In this document: positions 1 through 12,704 of the stretch, one piece after another
Layout of the letters: the number at the start of each line of letters is the position of its first letter
How positions within the stretch are numbered: position 1 is the first letter of the stretch
Origin: Cornus controversa
Taxonomy: Eukaryota > Streptophyta > Magnoliopsida > Cornales > Cornaceae
DNA: 64,000 nucleotides
Direction: 5' to 3'
NCBI GenBank assembly: GCA_026545225.1
Contig: CM048849.1
Coordinates: 45,284,336-45,348,335, forward strand
Position numbers and translations under genes: made by a program
The notes under the pieces: generated by a model
The model's input: only the letters and a program-made list of their open reading frames with translations
Database searches by the model: none
Told to the model about the DNA's origin: nothing

Positions 1-49
1 TCTGAGTGTTCCTAGTTTCTTTAGAAATTGATTTCCTGAATTTTAAGTG

Positions 50-171
50 TTTGAATTATAAGTTACATATCTTTGAATTGTGAAAGGTCAAACCTGAGCA
101 CTCAAGTAATGTTGAATTATAACTTACATATCTTTGAATTGTGAAAGGTCAAACATGAGCACTCAAGTAAT
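50..171. repeat. 61-bp tandem duplication
   Basis: Two adjacent 61-base units (50-110 and 111-171) differ at only a few bases. Both run from a ttgaattata-like start to ctcaagtaat. No coding content is seen. It lies in what is probably an intron of the CASTOR-type gene. Confidence 0.85.
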
Positions 172-453
172 CTTGCAGTAAATTAAAGTTATGTGGGACT
201 GCATCTTGATAAATTTATTTAAATAATTTGGATTTTGTAGTTTATCATCTCTAGACTTTGGAATGGTTTGTGTGGAAGTTGGGGGGAGTGACAGTCCCCG
301 TCACCCTTCCAATTACTGTTAGTGATTTCTGGTCTCTTTTCACTAATCTGTTAGCGAATTTATTGTGTGTGTGTGATATAATGGCTTTAGAGGGAGGTTT
401 AGATATTATAGCAGATCTCTGTGTGGACTTTGAAAATGAGATGCATATGGGAG

Positions 454-1671
454 CATAGTTGTTAAAGGTACACCTAGTCTCCAAAAAACAAAAAAGCCCC
501 ATGCTCGTCAAGGCTCAGCCCGAGTGCCTTAACCTACACCAGGCAGGCCCTTCAGTTAGGCTCACATAAAGTCCTTAGGCTCGAGCTTTTTAGCAGGCTC
601 AAAAAAAGCACCCCTCTTATTTATTTATCATCCATTCATATCATTTTCTTTTTCTTTTTAAATGAATATGAATTTACGCACTCCACATCATGATCACATT
701 TAATCTTTTCATATGTTTTGACATAATTTATGAGATGCCTATTTATGTTAATTGCATCTAGTGCTTGGTACTAAGTTTTCTTCATAATTTAACATATATT
801 TAAAATTGACATATTTTTTGCGTGTTATTGTTGCATTATTTATAGATTTATTTCCAACACTTTGCTTGATCCACTAAGTTTATGTGTCAAAATTTTATTT
901 TTAAGTACCTTTGATTAGTTATGTTGCATATTTTGAAATGTTCCAATTGTATATTGATTTAATTAATTATATAAGCACATTATTTTAAGATATATGTATA
1001 TCGGTATCTTTAATCAATTGAAATTCCTATACTTTCTTACTAGTTTGTGGTATATCTAATTTTTTTCTCTATACTTGATTTTTATTACTCATGCACCTTA
1101 GTTCAATTAGGCTTGCGCCTTGTGCTAGGGCTTCGAGGAGACCTTGGCGCCTTAGTGTGCCTTGAGCCTTTAGTTGTTGGGAACAACGGAAGCAATAAAG
1201 CATAGAGATTCAATGAAAGAGAATAAAAAATAATCACACTCAAAACACAAGATATACATGGTTCGGTCAAACCCACCCTACATCCACGGATGAGAAGAGA
1301 TTCCACTAAAATCATGTAGAGAATACCAAACACCGGACTCTGTACACAAACTCTCATCCCAAAGCTTTTCACCGTGTACCACTCCACAAGACCCTTGCTC
1401 GCCATTAGTGTTCCCTTCACTCTACCAACTCATAAACTCCCTCTACCCATAAACTCCCCCATGAGGCTACATCTCTTAATCTTATAAGTTCCAATCCATA
1501 ATCTAGGTATTTATTTATAGAGCCCAAAACCCAATTCTTTCTTGGACAAGAATTACAATTGTTTGGAGCCCAAGACTTGTCTAACAAGAAATTACCGAAT
1601 ACAATACAACTCTGAAATAGAAACCTAATTAAACATGAAATATGAGCCACAATTCCTAACATTAATAACTA
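454..1671. mobile_element. hAT-like non-autonomous element, split by a solo LTR
   Basis: The left end reads tagttgttaaagg (456-468). The right end, once the LTR at 1175-1661 is discounted, reads cctttaataacta, its near-perfect inverted complement. Both ends are rich in gcctt/aggc words. A second copy at 61007-61604 shares the ends and the internal aggctcacataaagtc-type text. No target duplication is visible for this copy, perhaps because the right flank is a TG microsatellite. It has no coding capacity. Assignment to hAT rests on the 8-bp duplication of the second copy. Confidence 0.6.
1175..1661 (-). mobile_element. solo LTR nested in the hAT-like element
   Basis: The 487-bp block starts TGTTGGGAA and ends TTCCTAACA, the TG..CA inverted ends of an LTR. 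It is flanked by ttagt (1170-1174) and ttaat (1662-1666), a 5-bp target duplication with one mismatch. A TATAAATA-like box on the minus strand near 1515 suggests minus orientation. No internal retroelement region adjoins it, so it is a solo LTR left by LTR-LTR recombination. The minus-strand ORFs inside it are not genes. Confidence 0.75.
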
Positions 1672-1684
1672 TTGTGTGTGTGTG

Positions 1685-2033
1685 TGAAGCAAACAAAAAA
1701 ACAAGAAAGTCCTCTTAAAGTAGTAAGATGGGCTAGAGTTACTCCAATCAACATCAGAGCCTAGATTTCTGAAGGAAAATCTGGGAGAAAATCTCGGACT
1801 AGCCTGTGGAATACTTTATAAACTGATATCTCAAAATTATACTGATTTTAGACTTGGTTACATTGTTGTCCCTTATATAGACACATATTACTTTTCCTAG
1901 ACTGACTTTTCAACTCCCTAGAAAACATTAATAACAGTTTCTATTACTTTTCTCACACATTCAGATTTTTCACACAATAATTACTACTTAATAGACTTTG
2001 ACTACACTTTCCAAGACACTACTTAACTCGACA
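1685..2033. repeat. dispersed LTR-like repeat, copy 1
   Basis: This stretch closely matches 30650-31240. Shared text includes gaagcaaac, ttactccaatcaacat, gatatctcaaaattatactg, acttggttaca and ctacactttccaag. It contains a cttatata TATA-like motif. The two copies look like fragments of one retroelement LTR family. Termini are not resolved. Confidence 0.55.
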
Positions 2034-2866
2034 CTTTTCAAGACATTGATGACTGCATCAGTGTGCGAGAGTGCGAGAGAGAGAGAGGTATAAGACATGG
2101 AAGTTTGAATTAAATGGTGGAGTAGGTTTCAATAGTGAGGAAAAGGACTTGAAACTCCCTTTACTTGGATGCAAGATTCTAGTGGTGGAAAAGGACTTGA
2201 AACTCCTCCAAGGGATTGGAGAATACAGTGGTTAAATTCTTATTTCATAGGACTCTCTCTCTCTCTCTCCTTTTCTTCACAAATCTTTATCAATGAGGAA
2301 TTAGTGAACTAGCTATCTACACCTTTGCCACTGCTACCATCACCCTACAGCTACAACCATCACCATCCTTGCAACTATGACCACCATTAGAACCTTTAAG
2401 TTACAAAAGTAAATTGTGGAATTCTCAAGTAGGTTGAATTTCATTTTATGGATTATAAATTCACTGAATTTAGTTTGTCTTGACATTCCAAATTCTTCAT
2501 TTGAACATCCTACTTCTTATCTTCTGGGAGTTTTGTGTCAAGAAATAATAATTAGAAAAAAAAAAAACTAAGTGGGAAATGTGTTATGTTTCTTCCTTGT
2601 GTACTTGTGGCTCAAATGCACTATTTTGATGTATTTTGTACCTGGAAATTTGTGTTTAAAAAAGAGTGAAATATTCTTTGAAGGCTCTCAATTTCCCAAG
2701 ACCCATTTGAGGCCAAGAAGGATGGAACTTAAACAAAATGTAAAAGTTACCTGTTGTCAATGAAATCAACCTACTAGATTGGTTGTATGCTTTCCAACCC
2801 ACATTTGAGGTTTTAAGCTTTGGGTTACTAAATTATATACGTGAACACTATCTTTCATTCTTGCAG
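2034..2866. other. intron sequence upstream of the first visible CASTOR exon
   Basis: It holds a (CT)n microsatellite at about 2252-2270 and otherwise unremarkable AT-rich sequence. A 63-codon reading frame at 2572-2763 resembles nothing I know. The stretch ends in a pyrimidine-rich tract and the acceptor ttgcag at 2861-2866. Confidence 0.5.
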
Positions 2867-4478
2867 GCTAAGCGCCTCCCATACAGAGAAGCCATTGTTT
2901 CCCAAGTTCACAGAGGCAGCTTCTCACAAGGCTCTTGGATAGGGGAAATGCAGCAAGCTTCGGATAAATCTGTTATAATAAGTGAAATTCTAGACCCAAG
3001 GACTAAAAATCTATTATCCATGTCAAGGATCAGTGATTATGTGCTATCAAATGAGCTTGTCAGCATGGCATTGGCCATGGTTGCAGAGGACCGCCAAATA
3101 AATGATGTACTGGAAGAGCTTTTCGCAGAAGAGGTAACTTTTTTGTTGTGGATTTAAATATTCATTGCACTAAATCATTTCCTTATAGAAACTTTATGAT
3201 AGGCCCAGAGCTAGCCATAATTGATGATCCCAACCTAAATCTTTGTATTAACCACCCATTTTGAAATCATTTTGATGGATTTTAAACAACTGAAAATTAG
3301 ATATTTATTTGCCTGATTAAGCAGAGGTTAGGTTCTCCAGATCGGAAAGGACAACGGATGTGTCTTAACGTCTTAAGAGGCTCTTATTTCTATCCCAAAA
3401 AAAATTTGGAAACATTGGTTGACATGAAAGTGATCAACCAAAATTGTAGGGATTACAAAAACAATAGAAACATAAAAGTACGGATTCCAACCCTTGAACC
3501 ATATTTCAAAGATCTAAAATATGAAATGAGGACTCTGAACATGTACCAAAAAAAAATAGATAATCTGTAATTCAACATAACTTGAAGCAGTGGACACTAA
3601 AATGTGTACCTTACACCAATCATATCTAATATCATAAATGATTTTCAGAACTCTCATGAATCGCTAGAACCCTAGGAATGAACCTAATGTTTGTGAACTA
3701 AAAAAATCCACATATACAAAATATTCAAAGAATGGTTCAAATTGATCAGTCCATGTAATTAAATTATTAATTAAGTAATAGAAGAGAAAGGTAATTGTTT
3801 TGTAAAAAATAGACTGCTGAAAACAAAAAAGTTATCATTTATTTTTAACAATTAAAGTACAGATTTGGATTTTTTTTTCCCTTGGCAAGAAACTTACACA
3901 CCCATATGCCCCTATGGGGACTTGAACCCCCACCATCTTTACTTTATAAGGTTGAGGAGATACCAACAGGCTACAGCCCTTGGTGGTAGCAATTTTGGAT
4001 TAACTAAACTATTAAATGGTCCATAACGATCTTAAACAGCAAGCCAGTGAAGGTTTGCCAACCTGTTGTCAACATATTTTCTGAGGTATTTGTTTTAATT
4101 TTGTTTGATATTTGAATATCTCATTTGATGCCCAAATAAGTTATTATACCCACATTCTCATCCTAATGATGGTTTTTGAAATTTAACTGCAGTTTTCAAT
4201 TTTTGTTTAATACTCTTCATTTGACCTTAAGCCATCAAAATTTCTTTTGATTTTACCAGGGCAATGAGATGTATATAAGGCAAGCAGATCTCTACCTTCG
4301 TGAAGGTGAGGAACTGAGTTTTTATGAAGTACTTCTACGTGCCCGACAAAGGAGAGAGATCATGATCGGGTACCGTCTAGCTAATGAAGAGAAAGCTGTT
4401 ATCAATCCCCCAACTAAAAATGAGAGACGGATGTGGTCAGTGAAGGATGTTTTTGTAGTAATCGCAGAGAAGGAATGA
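2867..4478 (+). CDS. CASTOR: CASTOR-type nuclear-envelope ion channel, last two exons
   Basis: Two exons are seen: 2867-3133 (89 codons, acceptor ttgcag, donor GAG|GTAACT) and 4260-4478 (72 codons plus TGA, acceptor accag). They join in phase 0 to give the last 161 residues of a CASTOR/POLLUX (DMI1) family protein. Diagnostic stretches are RLPYREA, SWIGEMQQASDK, ISDYVLSNELVSMALAM, IGYRLAN and a terminal EKE. From memory, the EKE ending and the REGEE segment fit CASTOR better than POLLUX. Family members are roughly 850 aa, so the transmembrane pore and most of the RCK-like gating region lie left of position 1. In legumes CASTOR is a cation channel of the nuclear envelope needed for symbiotic calcium spiking. 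The visible part is intact. Whether the upstream exons exist in order cannot be judged here, so a 3' gene fragment is not excluded. Confidence 0.8.
3872..3993 (-). mobile_element. tRNA-derived SINE in the last CASTOR intron
   Basis: Read on minus, it begins with an A-box-like TAGCCTGTTGG, has a B-box-like GGTTCAAGTCC and ends in an A run. It is flanked by the perfect 8-bp duplication tttggatt (3864-3871 and 3994-4001). The B box alone could suggest a tRNA gene, but no cloverleaf is formed and the A tail and duplication identify a SINE. Confidence 0.8.
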
Positions 4479-5199
4479 GGATTTCGCATTCCATCTTGCA
4501 TTAGTTGGGATATAGTTGGAATGGCGACACAAAGTGTTAAAAATCGGAGGAAGGGGATCAAAGATCTTTCATACGACTGTTATGGAGAGAGGGAGAACAA
4601 AGAATCTCATCTAGACCTCTTGCGCTAAATTTCAACTTTGAAGTTACGACACTTGATACTTTATACAACTGAAAATTTTATATAATCCTGCCTCTTGATA
4701 CTACAAAGCAGAAGTTAACAGTGGGAAGATGATGTCCTCCCAAAGAATTACTGCCCAATGGGCTAAGAGCAAGTCTTGAATGTCATTTGTATTATAGGTG
4801 CTTGTTCCTCATATGTAAATATATTGCAACTAGTTTTGTTGGTAAATTAGCTTAATATGTGAGATTCATAATGATAATAGTCTTTTTTTCTTATTTAGGT
4901 TTTTAATATTTCATAGGAATAATTTGATGAGGCCATGATAGAACAGCCGAATTTGGCAATTTTCAAATGGGTTAATGTAAGCGAGTGATGACATTATGAT
5001 GAGGTCATCATACGGTGACGTCATCACCACCCCTCTCACACCAATCTATTCAGAAAGTGACGAATGTTGGAGCATTTATCATTTCCCAATTTGATGAATC
5101 CTATTTGTAGGAGTACGTCTATAATACATCCAGTGTAATATATCGAGTGAATCTGGACTGTGTGTGCACAATACGCATAGTGGAACTCACTCTGCACAT
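4479..5199. other. CASTOR 3' UTR and intergenic DNA
   Basis: It is AT-rich with no convincing reading frame. The 3' untranslated region probably occupies the first few hundred bases. No terminator or element boundary could be placed. Confidence 0.4.
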
Positions 5200-5207
5200 G
5201 TTGTGCA

Positions 5208-5980
5208 TAGGGATGGCAACGGGGTGGGTACGGCACGAGTTTGCCTAAACCCGTCCCCGCCCCGCCACCTTCAACACAATTCCCAAACCCGCCGCGGGTT
5301 TGGAATGGGACGGAATTTCAAAACCCATCCCCGCCCCGTTGGAAGAAACTTCACCCCGTCCCCGCCCCGCCACGCCCCGTTTAAAATTTTAAAAGGGGCG
5401 GAATGAGACGGGGCAAGGCGAGGCCCCTCCCCACAAAATTGTAACCATATCAAATATTAACAAAAATTAATTTTTCAAAAGATTCGAGCCTAGTGGCTAG
5501 TACCAAATTTGATACTATAAAATTCAAAGTAGTATAACCCCTGTTTAAGAAGTAAAATGACAAGATTCCACAATTAAATAGCCTATTACAAAAAATACAT
5601 TCCACAACTAAATAACTTAGTAACAAGTTTGATCCAACAATTAAAGAAGTCTTAATGCAACCAAAAGATAAAACGAAAACATAAGTCTTAATACAACCAA
5701 AAAATAAAATGAAAACATGGTCTAGATACAACAATTAAGAAGGCTTAATTTGTATATATATATATAATATATATATATATACATATAAATATATTTATAA
5801 TAATAAAATATATAGGCGGAGCGGGTACGGGGCGGATACTTATAGAGTCCCGTACCTATGGCGGGTTTTGAATTTTTTTACTATACCCGCCCCTACGGAA
5901 AAAAATTGACTCCCATACCCGTCCTATACGGGGCGGGACGGGGCGGAAACCCGGCGGGGCGGACAAAATTGCCATCCCTA
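5208..5980. mobile_element. hAT-type non-autonomous transposon (773 bp)
   Basis: The ends are inverted: TAGGGATGGCAA at the left and TTGCCATCCCTA at the right. The element is bracketed by a perfect 8-bp duplication, gttgtgca (5200-5207 and 5981-5988). Just inside both ends are long GC-rich arms full of ccccgcc/ggcgggg words that can pair with each other, around an AT-rich core with a TA microsatellite (5755-5790). No transposase is encoded. Eight-base duplications and this terminal motif fit hAT MITE-like elements. Confidence 0.9.
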
Positions 5981-5988
5981 GTTGTGCA

Positions 5989-6843
5989 TGCACAGTTTAA
6001 ATTCACTTGGTGTATTTATACTAAATGTATGGTAAATCTTCTGTTCTCTATTTGTAACTGTTGTGTTTGGAAATTTCCCCAGCTTGATATACGAGTGAAA
6101 TGGTAGGCTGAAGTGATTATTTAATTTGAATTGTGCATATCCAGTTGAAACTTGGTCATACTAGGTCTTTACTTACTAATTAAGATTGCCTCTTCGTGAC
6201 CACAAACCTCTACTGTCTTCTTCTCCAAATAAATAACTAAAGGTAACCAAATATGAAAATATTTAAAAATATATTTATATATATACTAAATAGTTTTTTC
6301 ACACATTCATGATAAGAAGTAGGTTTTACCTCGAATCATGCTTAAAATATTTAGAATCCTTATATGAAGCAACCAATTATATAAAGTCTGCTTAAGAGTT
6401 GCATAAACCAAGCGATAATGAGGACAGGAAAAATTCAGCATGTATCCACTTCAAAGAACATATGAGAACACCAATGGGCCATGCCCCCTACTCTCAATGC
6501 GTGTGAGTACTTAATCAAAAAGAAAAAAAAAACATATAATAGAAGTTTTTTGCTTTAGCATTGGATATTAGAAACGAGAAACATCTAGTTGGCTTTTTTT
6601 AAAGCAATGTTTTATTGGAGCATTTAATTTAGCTTAACAAGACAGGAAATTCAAGTGTAATTCAAATCATGAATTTAATTAATTAAAAGTAGTGCTATCA
6701 AAAGAATTCTACAAAAGTTATGAGCTCTCTTTACTAAACCATTTGATGGAGATAATTTTTTGAGATTTGTGAAAAGTAAAATGAATATTTAAATACATTA
6801 ATTTATTAGTTAAATATGAAGAGTTCACGATGAGAAAACTCTC
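5989..6843. other. intergenic, nothing recognised
   Basis: AT-rich sequence without a supported gene, repeat boundary or RNA. Confidence 0.4.
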
Positions 6844-6851
6844 ATTATAAC

Positions 6852-7422
6852 TAGACCTGTCAATGGATCGAATTTTGATCCGAATTTGATCCAATAATTA
6901 GGATATGGATTGGACATTCAATCCGATAATCTGTTAGCTAAACAAATCGAATATGGATTATGGTCGATCCGATCCGATAATAATCCGATTCGAAATAATT
7001 TAATATATAATTTATTTTAAATATATTATCTAATGTTATAACATATAATATTTACATACTATTTAAATATTTTTTTATCATTATTTCCTTCTTATTCTTC
7101 CTTCTCTCTATTTTGTCTTTCATTATAGTTTTTTTCTTTAATAAAAAGTCAAATACTTACATTTCTACTACTTTTTTCTTTATATTTTATTTTTCTTTCC
7201 TATTTTTTCCCTACTCATCATTTGTTAATCTTTTTAGAAATTACATTTTTTTAAAAAAAAATTGTATTTTTTCAAATTGGGTTATTGGATCGGATATCCG
7301 ATTAATAACAAATCGGATATGAATTTAATTATATATAATCCATCAAGTTATATAATCGGATCGAATCACCTCGGATCGGATCAGGCCTAATCCAATCCGA
7401 ATCCGATCTGTTTACTGGTCTA
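6852..7422. mobile_element. second hAT-type non-autonomous transposon (571 bp)
   Basis: The left end TAGACCTGTCAATGGATC and the inverted right end (TAGACCAGTAAACAGATC when complemented) form imperfect terminal inverted repeats. A perfect 8-bp duplication, attataac, flanks it (6844-6851 and 7423-7430). Subterminal regions are dense in gatccgat/atcggatc words. The small reading frame inside is low-complexity and not a gene. Confidence 0.9.
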
Positions 7423-7443
7423 ATTATAACATTATTAATTGAA

Positions 7444-7589
7444 GGATAATGCTACTCCAGAATTGTTAGGCAGAATTCATAGGCAGAAATTTTTGCATCC
7501 ATTGGATGCATGTGGCACCACATGCATCCAATGGATGCAAAAATTTCTGCCTATGAATTCTGCCTAACAATTCTGCCTTAGCATTATCC
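7444..7589. mobile_element. foldback MITE, copy 1 (146 bp)
   Basis: An almost perfect palindrome: it begins ggataatgctac, ends tagcattatcc, and both halves carry ttaggcagaattcataggcaga-type text meeting at catgtgg/caccacatg. It is flanked by the perfect 9-bp duplication ttaattgaa (7435-7443 and 7590-7598). A 9-bp duplication points to Mutator-type mobilisation. Two related copies follow within 850 bp. Confidence 0.9.
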
Positions 7590-7878
7590 TTAATTGAATT
7601 GAGAGACTTGATTGTATTGATATATTATGTGAGATTTTGCTAGCCCTATGAGTTCACAAATTAAAAATATCCAACTTTGACTCAAACTATGTGACTACCA
7701 TCCAAAGATGCGAAAAAGTTTAAGATTGTCCATTTGTCCTTTTTTGCCTTTATTTTATTTTTCATAAATAGTTTCCACAATTTTCTTTGAATGGGATTTG
7801 TTTACATCACCAATAAAGGCATCCTCTTGACAGCTGAGATGACATAATCAAAGTTAAAAACAAAAACAAAAAAGTTAA

Positions 7879-8037
7879 GGATAATGCTACTCAGGCAGAA
7901 TTCTTAGGCAGAAATTTTTACATCCATTCGATGTATGTGGTGAGTGTATGTGGTGGGACCTACCATATGTATCCCATGAATGTAAAAGTTTCTACTTATA
8001 AATTCTGCCTAAGAATTTTACCTGAGTAGCATTACTC
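7879..8037. mobile_element. foldback MITE, copy 2 (159 bp)
   Basis: Same family as 7444-7589: starts ggataatgctactcagg and ends cctgagtagcattactc. Perfect 9-bp duplication aaaagttaa (7870-7878 and 8038-8046). The central loop differs and includes gtgagtgtatgtggtgg, absent from copy 1. Confidence 0.9.
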
Positions 8038-8128
8038 AAAAGTTAAAGGGTAAGAAAAAAATAGGCTTAACCCATTTTTGAACATGTTAAACGAGTGTGC
8101 TCTTTTTATTTTGGATAAATTATTCAGA

Positions 8129-8283
8129 GGGTAATGCTACTCAGGCAGAATTCGTAGGCAGGAACATTTACATCTATTGGATGCATGTGGTGAGTGTATG
8201 TGGTGGGGCCTACCACATGCATCCAATGGATATAAATGTTTTTGCGAATTCTACCTAAATATTCTGCCCGAATAGCATCATCC
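8129..8283. mobile_element. foldback MITE, copy 3 (155 bp)
   Basis: Same family; starts gggtaatgctactcagg and ends in atagcatcatcc. Perfect 9-bp duplication ttattcaga (8120-8128 and 8284-8292). It shares the gtgagtgtatgtggtgg centre with copy 2, so copies 2 and 3 are closer to each other than to copy 1. Confidence 0.9.
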
Positions 8284-8427
8284 TTATTCAGATGTTTCTT
8301 GAAGTTTGATCCAATTACGACAGATAGATTTTTTGGTCAAACTACCCTTGAGGTTTCTTTGACTTATCTAATACATCCATTGTTGTTAATACTCAATTAG
8401 TTCAGTTAGAAAGTACCTCTTTTGTCG

Positions 8428-8458
8428 CCCCCCCCCCCCCCCTCCCTTTTTTTTTTTT
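8428..8458. repeat. poly(C)-poly(T) tract
   Basis: A run of 15 C (8428-8442) followed within a few bases by a T run. It is a likely slippage and sequencing-error site. Confidence 0.8.
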
Positions 8459-8642
8459 ACGAAGGCTTTGTTCATCTTTTTTAAATCATAATTTAACCTA
8501 TTACATTGAAATTTTAGAAGAAAAAAATTATTTTAGGCTAAAGTGCAACAAATTCCTCTCTTCTTTTCAAAATTGTGCATAATATCCCCCACCAACTTTT
8601 TTTGGGTGCATTAATTCACCCTCAAGTTACGAAGGGATGCAA

Positions 8643-9565
8643 ATTGCCCCGTTTGTATTAAAAATATATATATATAATTACTTTATTATCCTCATTTGTA
8701 TTAAAAAAATAATATAAAATTACATAAAAGTATATAAATAACCTCATAGCCCATCTCTTTACCTATGAGTCATAGGTAAAGAGATGGGAAAAGAAACAAA
8801 CTCGTCACTAAGTTACTAACAAAGCACGCACCGCCGGACCATCACCGTATCATCGCCGGGAAAAAAAAATTCTATCACCGGAAAGAAAGCTCACAGCAGC
8901 AACATCTCCTCCACTGCCATGCATCATATCCATCCGAGCATCTCTTCTCCATTGAAGACCTGCAGTTTTCTATCTCCGTGCCGAGCTCCGTTGACGAAGA
9001 CCCACCACCGAGCATCACAGTCTATCGCCGACTCTACCGCCAAGATGACTCCATTGTCTTCCCTGACAAGCAATCTGAAGACCCAACATCATGGGAGCAC
9101 CACCTTCTCATCGCCGCGCACCACGTCGCAAGCCGCCACTGCCGATACTCCATTCCGAGCACCACTGTTTGAAGCCTCAATCACCGTTCAACTCGCAAGC
9201 TCAATGCCACAGCTGAAGCCATCTCCATCAGACTCACTGTCAAGCTCTACAGTCCCATCAACCATGTACAACCAAATTCTCCACCGGGGAATAGCGCAAC
9301 AGAGAGGAGGAAGAGCGAGAGCTCGAACACGCCGAAGTCTTCATCACTGACGGAGCTCCACGTTGCCGTCCGTAGCAACCCACTGCCGGAGGTCTCCATT
9401 CCGGCCATCTTCTTCTCTGCCAACCGAAGCACCAGTCGAAACCATTGCTGCCAAACCGTCTCCACCGATTCTCTGTATTCTTTTTTTTCCCTATTTCTTT
9501 ACCTCTAAGGGTTTTATGTACTTTTATGTAATTTTATATTATTTTTTAATACAAATGGGGGCAAT
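8643..9565. mobile_element. long-inverted-repeat element with a GC-rich core
   Basis: The left arm (about 8643-8770) and right arm (about 9482-9565) are inverted copies sharing attgcccc, tttgtatt, aataatataaaattacataaaag and ggtaaagaa-like text. The left arm has an extra partial duplication of about 40 bp. The roughly 700-bp interior is much richer in GC than its surroundings and holds a 143-codon frame (8919-9350) with Ser/Thr/Pro-rich low-complexity product. A Mutator-like or Pack-MULE-like element carrying captured host sequence is possible. No target duplication was found, so the class is open. Confidence 0.45.
8750..8788. repeat. 39-bp perfect palindrome
   Basis: Two 19-base arms starting cccatctcttta are separated by one base. 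It sits at the inner side of the left inverted arm of the element at 8643-9565. Confidence 0.9.
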
Positions 9566-9604
9566 ATTCAAAGTTAAATTTTTTCTAATAAATATACAAA
9601 TAGG

Positions 9605-9608
<4 letters not shown>

Positions 9609-9648
<40 letters not shown>
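9609..9648. repeat. (AT)n microsatellite
   Basis: About 20 uninterrupted AT units immediately right of the long-inverted-repeat element. Confidence 0.95.
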
Positions 9649-9654
<6 letters not shown>

Positions 9655-10289
9655 CATTATATTACATAGCAAGGGTGTTCAACACCAACCCCTCACGGCC
9701 AGGCTGAGTCTTCGGTTCTTGGGTTGAGAAGAATATCACATTCTTGATGTATTTTTGTAGTGATAAACCGATGATTACTTGATCTTCTGTTTTTGCAGAA
9801 TGTGATAAACTGATTTGGTTTTATGGCAATTATTTTTCATAACGAATCAGTTCACTAGGGTCTGAAAGGCTACAGTCGAAGAGATAGGGGATTTTTGAAT
9901 GTGGTTGGATTGGGTGATGACAGGGGCGAGGGGGTGATGGTGGTAGAGTGACAGAGGGTTCATGGGAAATAAAGCAAGGGTACATAGGTCATTTTACCAT
10001 TTTTTTCCCTTTATATCAACAGTCAGGTTTATATTGCTATATTATAGTTAGGGGTATTTTATTATTACAAAAAAAATATTAGTGGTGAAATTTCTGTGCT
10101 ACACAGAATTCTCGTAATATATAATAATTTCTTCGATATGAGGTTTTTTTGCAAAACCTTTTAATACGCAGATAATTAAACCAAACCCCCAGAGTCCAGG
10201 CTAATTTATCCTTTTACATTTTTTATCATCTCAACACTTGTTAATTAGACGCTGATTAATAACATTAAAAAAAAAAAAAGTACAAATCA
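9649..10289. other. intergenic DNA upstream of SAC9, presumed promoter region
   Basis: No reading frame or repeat boundary is supported. I see no clear TATA box at a fixed distance from the inferred first exon. Confidence 0.35.
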
Positions 10290-10366
10290 AATTTGTTAGA
10301 ATGTATTCGCAGCTTGCTCTCTCTCCATAAGTTTCTTCATATGCTTCCTTCTTGCTGCACCTTTCG
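10290..10366 (+). other. SAC9: probable SAC9 5' non-coding exon
   Basis: A CT-rich leader-like stretch ends at a good donor, CG|GTGAGT (intron from 10367), and the next plausible acceptor (catcag, ending 12616) leads to the exon with the start codon. The 5' end is arbitrary. It contains an ATG at about 10340 that would open a short upstream frame. Confidence 0.45.
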
Positions 10367-12616
<2,250 letters not shown>

Positions 12617-12704
12617 ACTGTTGGCACTCTCCATAAGGAGTGATAAACCTTAAGGCTCTCAAGGACGCCGTACTCAGTTTATTGTGGAAACATGGAATTG
12701 CCTG
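12617..12704 (+). CDS. SAC9: SAC9 exon with the start codon
   Basis: Acceptor catcag before 12617. About 75 nt of 5' UTR precede ATG at 12692; only 13 coding bases (MELP plus one base) precede the donor CCTG|GTGAGA. The split Val codon completes at 17343. Confidence 0.7.

Noticed and set aside
1103..1662. Two minus-strand frames of 105 and 81 codons
   Set aside because: They lie almost wholly in the solo LTR at 1175-1661 and have no family resemblance.
3872..3993. Possible tRNA gene on minus (A and B boxes)
   Set aside because: No cloverleaf; ends in an A run and is flanked by an 8-bp duplication, so it is a SINE.
8919..9350. 143-codon open frame in the intergenic region
   Set aside because: Ser/Thr/Pro-rich low-complexity product, inside an inverted-repeat element, in GC-rich DNA where stops are rare; overlapping frames on both strands are also open.
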